Source of the DNA: Streptomyces sp. NBC_00154
GTDB lineage: Bacteria; Actinomycetota; Actinomycetes; Streptomycetales; Streptomycetaceae
Reading direction: 5' to 3'
NCBI RefSeq assembly: GCF_026342835.1
Contig: NZ_JAPEMI010000001.1
Span: forward strand, 558,001 to 622,000
Length of the DNA stretch: 64,000 nt
Position numbers and translations under genes: made by a program. Within the stretch, counting starts at the first letter, position 1. Each line of letters opens with the position of its first letter. Below are positions 60,799 through 64,000 of this stretch, one piece after another. The notes under the pieces were generated by a model. The model worked only from the letters and a program-made list of their open reading frames with translations. It was not told the DNA's origin and made no database searches.

Positions 60799-61722
60799 TC
60801 AAGGAGTCGTGGGGGTCACCGCGCGGCGGCCCCAGCCGGTTCCGGCGAGGACGAGCACCGCGCCCAGTACGCCGAGGGCGGAGAGCCGTTCACCGCCGAT
60901 CGCGATGCCCGCGGCGGCTGCCCACAGCGGTTCCGTACCGAGCAGCAGACTGACCCGGGACGGCGAGGTGCGGCGTACCGACCACATCTGCACGAAGAAG
61001 GCGAACAGCGTGCAGAAGACGGAGAGGAACAGCAGCCCGCCCCACTCACGGACGCCGAACCCCGCGGCCACCGTCCAGGGCGACGCCCCGGTGCCGGGAA
61101 CGGCGGCGAGCACGGCGAAGACGGCGACCGCGCTGCCGAGCTGCACGGTGGTCAGCGACAGCGAGTCCGCCGCCTGGACGGACTTGATGCGGGCCATCAG
61201 CAGCACATGGAGAGTACGGGCCAGCGCGGCCACCAGCATCAGCAGATCGCCCACCGACGGACTGGTGAAACCGCCGCCCTGGGTCAGCAGCACGACACCG
61301 GCGACGGACAGTGCGGCGGCGGCGAGGAACGCTCTGGGCGGCCGGACCCTGGTCACCGCGGCCTCGGCGAGCGGCGTGAAGATCATGGTGAGACTGATGA
61401 TGAGCCCGGCGTTGGTCGCCGAGGTGTGCACGACGCCGTAGGTCTCCACCAGGAAGATCCCGCTGAGGACCAGTCCCAGCAGACCCGCGCCGCGCCACTG
61501 CGCCGCGCTGAGCGCCCGCAGCCTGCGCCACCCGGCGACGGCGAGGACGGGCAGCACGATGACGAAGCGCAGGACGAGCACCGCGACGACGGTGGACGTC
61601 GTGGTGATGCCCTTGGCAGCGAGATAGCTGGCGCCCCAGACGACGGCGACGAGCAGCACCGGCAGATCGGTGAGCCAGGCCCGGCGCGGCGGTGCGAGGG
61701 CGGGCAGGGCGACAGCGGACAC
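60799..61722 (-). CDS. EamA-family (DMT) transporter
   Basis: A 307-residue membrane protein with about ten hydrophobic helices arranged as two EamA repeats (LLVAVVWGASYLAAKGITTT; SAVAVFAVLAAVPGTG and the second-half GTEPLWAAAAGIAIGGERLS). Such proteins export metabolites or amino acids. GTG 61722 is favoured because CAGGAGAACCAG precedes it; an in-frame GTG at 61743 is the alternative. The substrate is unknown. Confidence 0.9.
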   Translation of the reverse strand: MSAVALPALAPPRRAWLTDLPVLLVAVVWGASYLAAKGITTTSTVVAVLVLRFVIVLPVLAVAGWRRLRALSAAQWRGAGLLGLVLSGIFLVETYGVVHTSATNAGLIISLTMIFTPLAEAAVTRVRPPRAFLAAAALSVAGVVLLTQGGGFTSPSVGDLLMLVAALARTLHVLLMARIKSVQAADSLSLTTVQLGSAVAVFAVLAAVPGTGASPWTVAAGFGVREWGGLLFLSVFCTLFAFFVQMWSVRRTSPSRVSLLLGTEPLWAAAAGIAIGGERLSALGVLGAVLVLAGTGWGRRAVTPTTP

Positions 61723-61936
61723 CTGGTTCTCCTGATTCTCCACAGCGGGAACGATGTGGAGACCTCACCGGCTCACACGCGGAACGATCACGGTACCGGG
61801 CGGGCCCCGGCTGCGGGAACACCTGTCTCACCGGCCGGGCGAGGCCGCCGGTTCCCGCCGGTGGCCGTCCGGAAGGGTGGACCACCGCTGTCCGTCCTAC
61901 CCTGGCCAGGAAGGTTTCCGAACGTAAAGGGAGATC

Positions 61937-62767
61937 ATGATCGAGACCCCGGCTCGCCCCCTCAACGACGGTCGCACCATTCCCGCCGTCGGGCTCGGCA
62001 CCTGGCCGATGGACGACGACGCGGCCGAGCAGGCCGTCGCCGGGGCGCTGGGCCTCGGGTTCCGGCTCGTCGACACCGCGCTCAACTACCGCAACGAGAC
62101 CGGCACCGGCCGCGGGATCGCCCGCAGCGGTGTGCCGCGCGAGGACGTCTTCGTCACCACCAAGGTCCCGGGCCGGCACCACGGATACGAGAAGACGCTG
62201 GCGTCGTTCGAGGAGTCCCGGCGCAATCTCGGGCTCGACTACGTGGACCTGTATCTCATCCACTGGCCGCTGCCCCGGGTCGATCTGTACGTCGACACCT
62301 GGAAAGCCATGATCCAGCTCCGCAAGGACGGTCTGGTGCGGTCGATCGGTGTCTCCAACTTCACCGCGGCCCATGTCGAGCGGCTGGAGCAGGAGACCGG
62401 GGTGCTGCCCGCCGTCAACCAGATCGAGATGCATCCGCGCTTCCCGCAGGAGGAGCTGCGGGCCGTGCACGAGGCGAAGGGCATCGTCACCGAGAGCTGG
62501 AGCCCGCTGGGCCGCGGACACCGGCTGCTGGCGGACCCGGAGATCGTCGCCGTCGCCGAGGCGCACGGTGTGACACCCGGTCAGGCCGTGCTGCGCTGGC
62601 ACACCCAGCTCGGTGCGGTGCCGATCCCGAAGTCCGCCGATCCGGGGCGGCAGCGCGAGAATCTGGATCTGTTCGGCTTCGAGCTGACGGCGGACGAACT
62701 GGCCCGGATCTCCGCGGGTCCGCGGCGGCGGTTCGGCGGAGACCCGGAGTCCCACGAGGAGTTCTGA
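61937..62767 (+). CDS. Aldo/keto reductase
   Basis: A 276-residue TIM-barrel reductase. The tetrad Asp-Tyr-Lys-His is visible: D and Y in LVDTALNYRNETGTG, K in VFVTTKVPG and H in YLIHWPLPR. The NADPH-binding end is AVPIPKSADPGRQRENLDLF. It belongs to the AKR5-like 2,5-diketo-gluconate reductase group and probably reduces aldehydes or ketones. ATG 61937 follows AAAGGGAG. It is monocistronic, divergent from the EamA gene. Confidence 0.93.
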   Translation: MIETPARPLNDGRTIPAVGLGTWPMDDDAAEQAVAGALGLGFRLVDTALNYRNETGTGRGIARSGVPREDVFVTTKVPGRHHGYEKTLASFEESRRNLGLDYVDLYLIHWPLPRVDLYVDTWKAMIQLRKDGLVRSIGVSNFTAAHVERLEQETGVLPAVNQIEMHPRFPQEELRAVHEAKGIVTESWSPLGRGHRLLADPEIVAVAEAHGVTPGQAVLRWHTQLGAVPIPKSADPGRQRENLDLFGFELTADELARISAGPRRRFGGDPESHEEF

Positions 62768-62832
62768 CCGGCGGCGACTCACCGGCCGGGGTTCACCCGT
62801 GGGATCTCACGCCGGACCTCGCGGTTCCCGGG

Positions 62833-63162
62833 TCACTCACCGCGGGGCGTGAGCTCCGCCATCAGGGACCAACCGTCGCCCGGGACCTCGACGTTGATGA
62901 TCTCCGGGGTCCGGGCGACGAGGTCCGCCATCCCTTCCATCGCCGCCGCGAAGTGCTCGGACTTCACATGCGCCTCACCCGCTTCCGGGGACGCGAAGGC
63001 CTCCAGGAGCACGAACTGGTCCGGATTCTCGACGCTGTACGACCACTCGAAGAACAGATTGCCCGGTTCCTGACGAGTGGCGAGGGTGAAGGGCTCGACG
63101 GCCGGAAGCCAGTTGTCACGCTCGGTGCTGCGGACGGTGAACTTGACGGCGATGAAGATCAT
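62833..63162 (-). CDS. ABM-domain (putative quinol) monooxygenase
   Basis: A 109-residue dimeric ferredoxin-like-fold protein. The antibiotic biosynthesis monooxygenase pattern is seen in VKFTVRSTERDNWLPAVEPF, then EPGNLFFEWSYSVENPDQFV and EHFAAAMEGMADLV. Relatives include YgiN-type quinol monooxygenases. Start ATG 63162 is supported by a nearby GGAG. It lies downstream of the allantoicase gene on the same strand, about 105 bp away. Confidence 0.85.
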   Translation of the reverse strand: MIFIAVKFTVRSTERDNWLPAVEPFTLATRQEPGNLFFEWSYSVENPDQFVLLEAFASPEAGEAHVKSEHFAAAMEGMADLVARTPEIINVEVPGDGWSLMAELTPRGE

Positions 63163-63268
63163 GGCGACTCGACTCCTGCTCGGGACCTGCGATCCGCCCA
63201 GAGTCCCATAGGCCCTGGATCGGAACGCATCGGGCACACCAGGAAGGAGCCGGAGTCACCCGTCCTCG

Positions 63269-64000
63269 TCAGCCGCCCAGCTCGCGGTGGCGGACGCCCA
63301 GTCGCGTCGCGCCCTCCGCCGTCAGTGATCCGAACAGCCGCAGCCGCGAGATGCCGCCGTCCGGGTAGATGTCGATCCGGACGTGGGTGGCCCGTACGGC
63401 CTCCGGCAGGACGAAGCGGTGGTTCGTGTCGGGCTGCAGCCGGGTCCGGGGCAGGAGCTCGACCCAGTCCCCGCCGTTCCCGTCGCCGCTCTCCCCGTCC
63501 CGCACCGAAAGGCTCGCCCAGCCGGCCGAGTTGCCCTTGAGGTACGCGGTGTCGATCTCGACGGCCCGGATCTCCGACTGCTCGGCGAGTCGGTAGCGGA
63601 TCCAGTCGTTGCCCTTGTCGCGCCGACGGCGCGTCTCCCAGCCGTCGTCCATCTGCCGGGAGCGGCCGGGCTGGATCGTGTTGGTGGCCGGGGAGTAGAA
63701 GCGGTCGGAGGCGTCCTCGACCTGACCGCCGTTCTCCAGCGCCACGAGGTCGAAGGTGGACAGGGCGGCCAGCCAGGCGGGGTCCGGGACGACCTCTCCG
63801 TAAACGCGGAGACGGGCGATCCCGCCGTCGGGGTGCTGGTTGACCCGCAGATGGGTGACGCGCTGTTCGACGTCGATCGCGAACCCGTTGGCCGCGTGGC
63901 CGCCAACGGCAGTGCGGGGTACGAGCGTTGTCCACTTCACGTCCGGCGCGAGGAGCTCCTCGGGCGACGGGGAGCCGGGGACGGAGGCCGCCTCGACGGA
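63269..64000 (-). CDS. alc: Allantoicase, 3' part (runs off the window)
   Basis: The last 244 codons of allantoicase, which hydrolyses allantoate to ureidoglycolate and urea. Two homologous jelly-roll repeats are typical: the end of the first (HLRVNQHPDGGIARLRVYGE) and the second (HVRIDIYPDGGISRLRLFGS), with SPATNTIQPGRSRQMDDGWE between. The N-terminal third lies beyond base 64000. It shows purine/ureide catabolism near, but separate from, the pyrimidine locus. Confidence 0.92.
   Translation of the reverse strand, partial: SVEAASVPGSPSPEELLAPDVKWTTLVPRTAVGGHAANGFAIDVEQRVTHLRVNQHPDGGIARLRVYGEVVPDPAWLAALSTFDLVALENGGQVEDASDRFYSPATNTIQPGRSRQMDDGWETRRRRDKGNDWIRYRLAEQSEIRAVEIDTAYLKGNSAGWASLSVRDGESGDGNGGDWVELLPRTRLQPDTNHRFVLPEAVRATHVRIDIYPDGGISRLRLFGSLTAEGATRLGVRHRELGG

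Noticed and set aside
60562..63540. Plus-strand open frame of 992 codons
   Set aside because: It covers the antisense of the EamA gene and a wrong frame of the aldo/keto reductase gene. No coherent protein.

Overview
This 64 kb window is chromosomal DNA of a Streptomyces-type actinomycete. It is very GC-rich, uses GTG and TTG starts next to GGAGG-type ribosome binding sites, has many 4-base start/stop overlaps, and carries typical Streptomyces families: gluABCD, a divergent Xre/methionine aminopeptidase pair, F420-type flavin-fold proteins, DUF4241, DUF6278 and a mycoredoxin. I saw no tRNA, rRNA or CRISPR array.

Layout. 1-7.3 kb is an accessory patch: a 704-bp IS5-type element lies in the 3' end of a DinB-like gene, and a second IS end is left as a scrap. 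Next comes a compact Nudix / MFS exporter / GTP cyclohydrolase I cluster, then IS481 debris, a DUF4241 protein and small orphans. 7.3-13.7 kb holds a lipoate ligase-like protein, a NarL-type two-component system, and an AhpD-like gene separated from its former operon partner, a methyltransferase, by an IS1341-type element (tnpB only, with a recognisable omega-RNA end). 13.7-18.5 kb: an amidase, a translationally coupled pair (duplicated-domain protein plus AbiEii-like nucleotidyltransferase) and two secreted proteins. 18.5-25.2 kb: a reductive pyrimidine (hydantoin/ureide) catabolic locus in two transcription units, both preceded by the same perfect palindrome. 25.4-30.5 kb: a helical hypothetical protein, a flavin-fold protein, the Xre/Map pair with a repeat-rich operator, and a secreted gamma-glutamyltransferase.

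30.5-40.2 kb is a cell-envelope block: a membrane-anchored unknown, a coupled response regulator / histidine kinase / lipoprotein operon, MurJ coupled to a FemX-like transferase, an L,D-transpeptidase and a secreted S15-type hydrolase. 40.2-43.4 kb is gluABCD. 43.5-48.7 kb is housekeeping: DUF6278, mycoredoxin, lipoprotein, exonuclease III, a metallo-beta-lactamase fold protein, a PcaD-PcaC fusion and a membrane protein. 48.7-58.2 kb is a sugar or cyclitol uptake locus (ROK kinase, ATPase, permease, two paralogous binding proteins, GntR regulator). A Gfo/Idh/MocA dehydrogenase nearby shares the regulator's TGTCAGGAC motif. A flavin-fold protein and a peptidoglycan amidase lie between. 58.2-64 kb: thioesterase, cytochrome P450, a collapsed two-component system pseudogene, an EamA exporter, an aldo/keto reductase, an ABM-domain monooxygenase and the 3' part of an allantoicase gene running off the window.

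The best-supported observations beyond ordinary annotation are: (i) the palindrome TCTACGCACGTAGA before both pyrimidine-catabolic units; (ii) the GntR-linked motif shared by the transporter locus and the dehydrogenase; (iii) the TnpB element whose computed removal restores an ATGA gene overlap; (iv) a histidine kinase and response regulator fused by deletion; (v) the GTP cyclohydrolase / Nudix / MFS mini-cluster.
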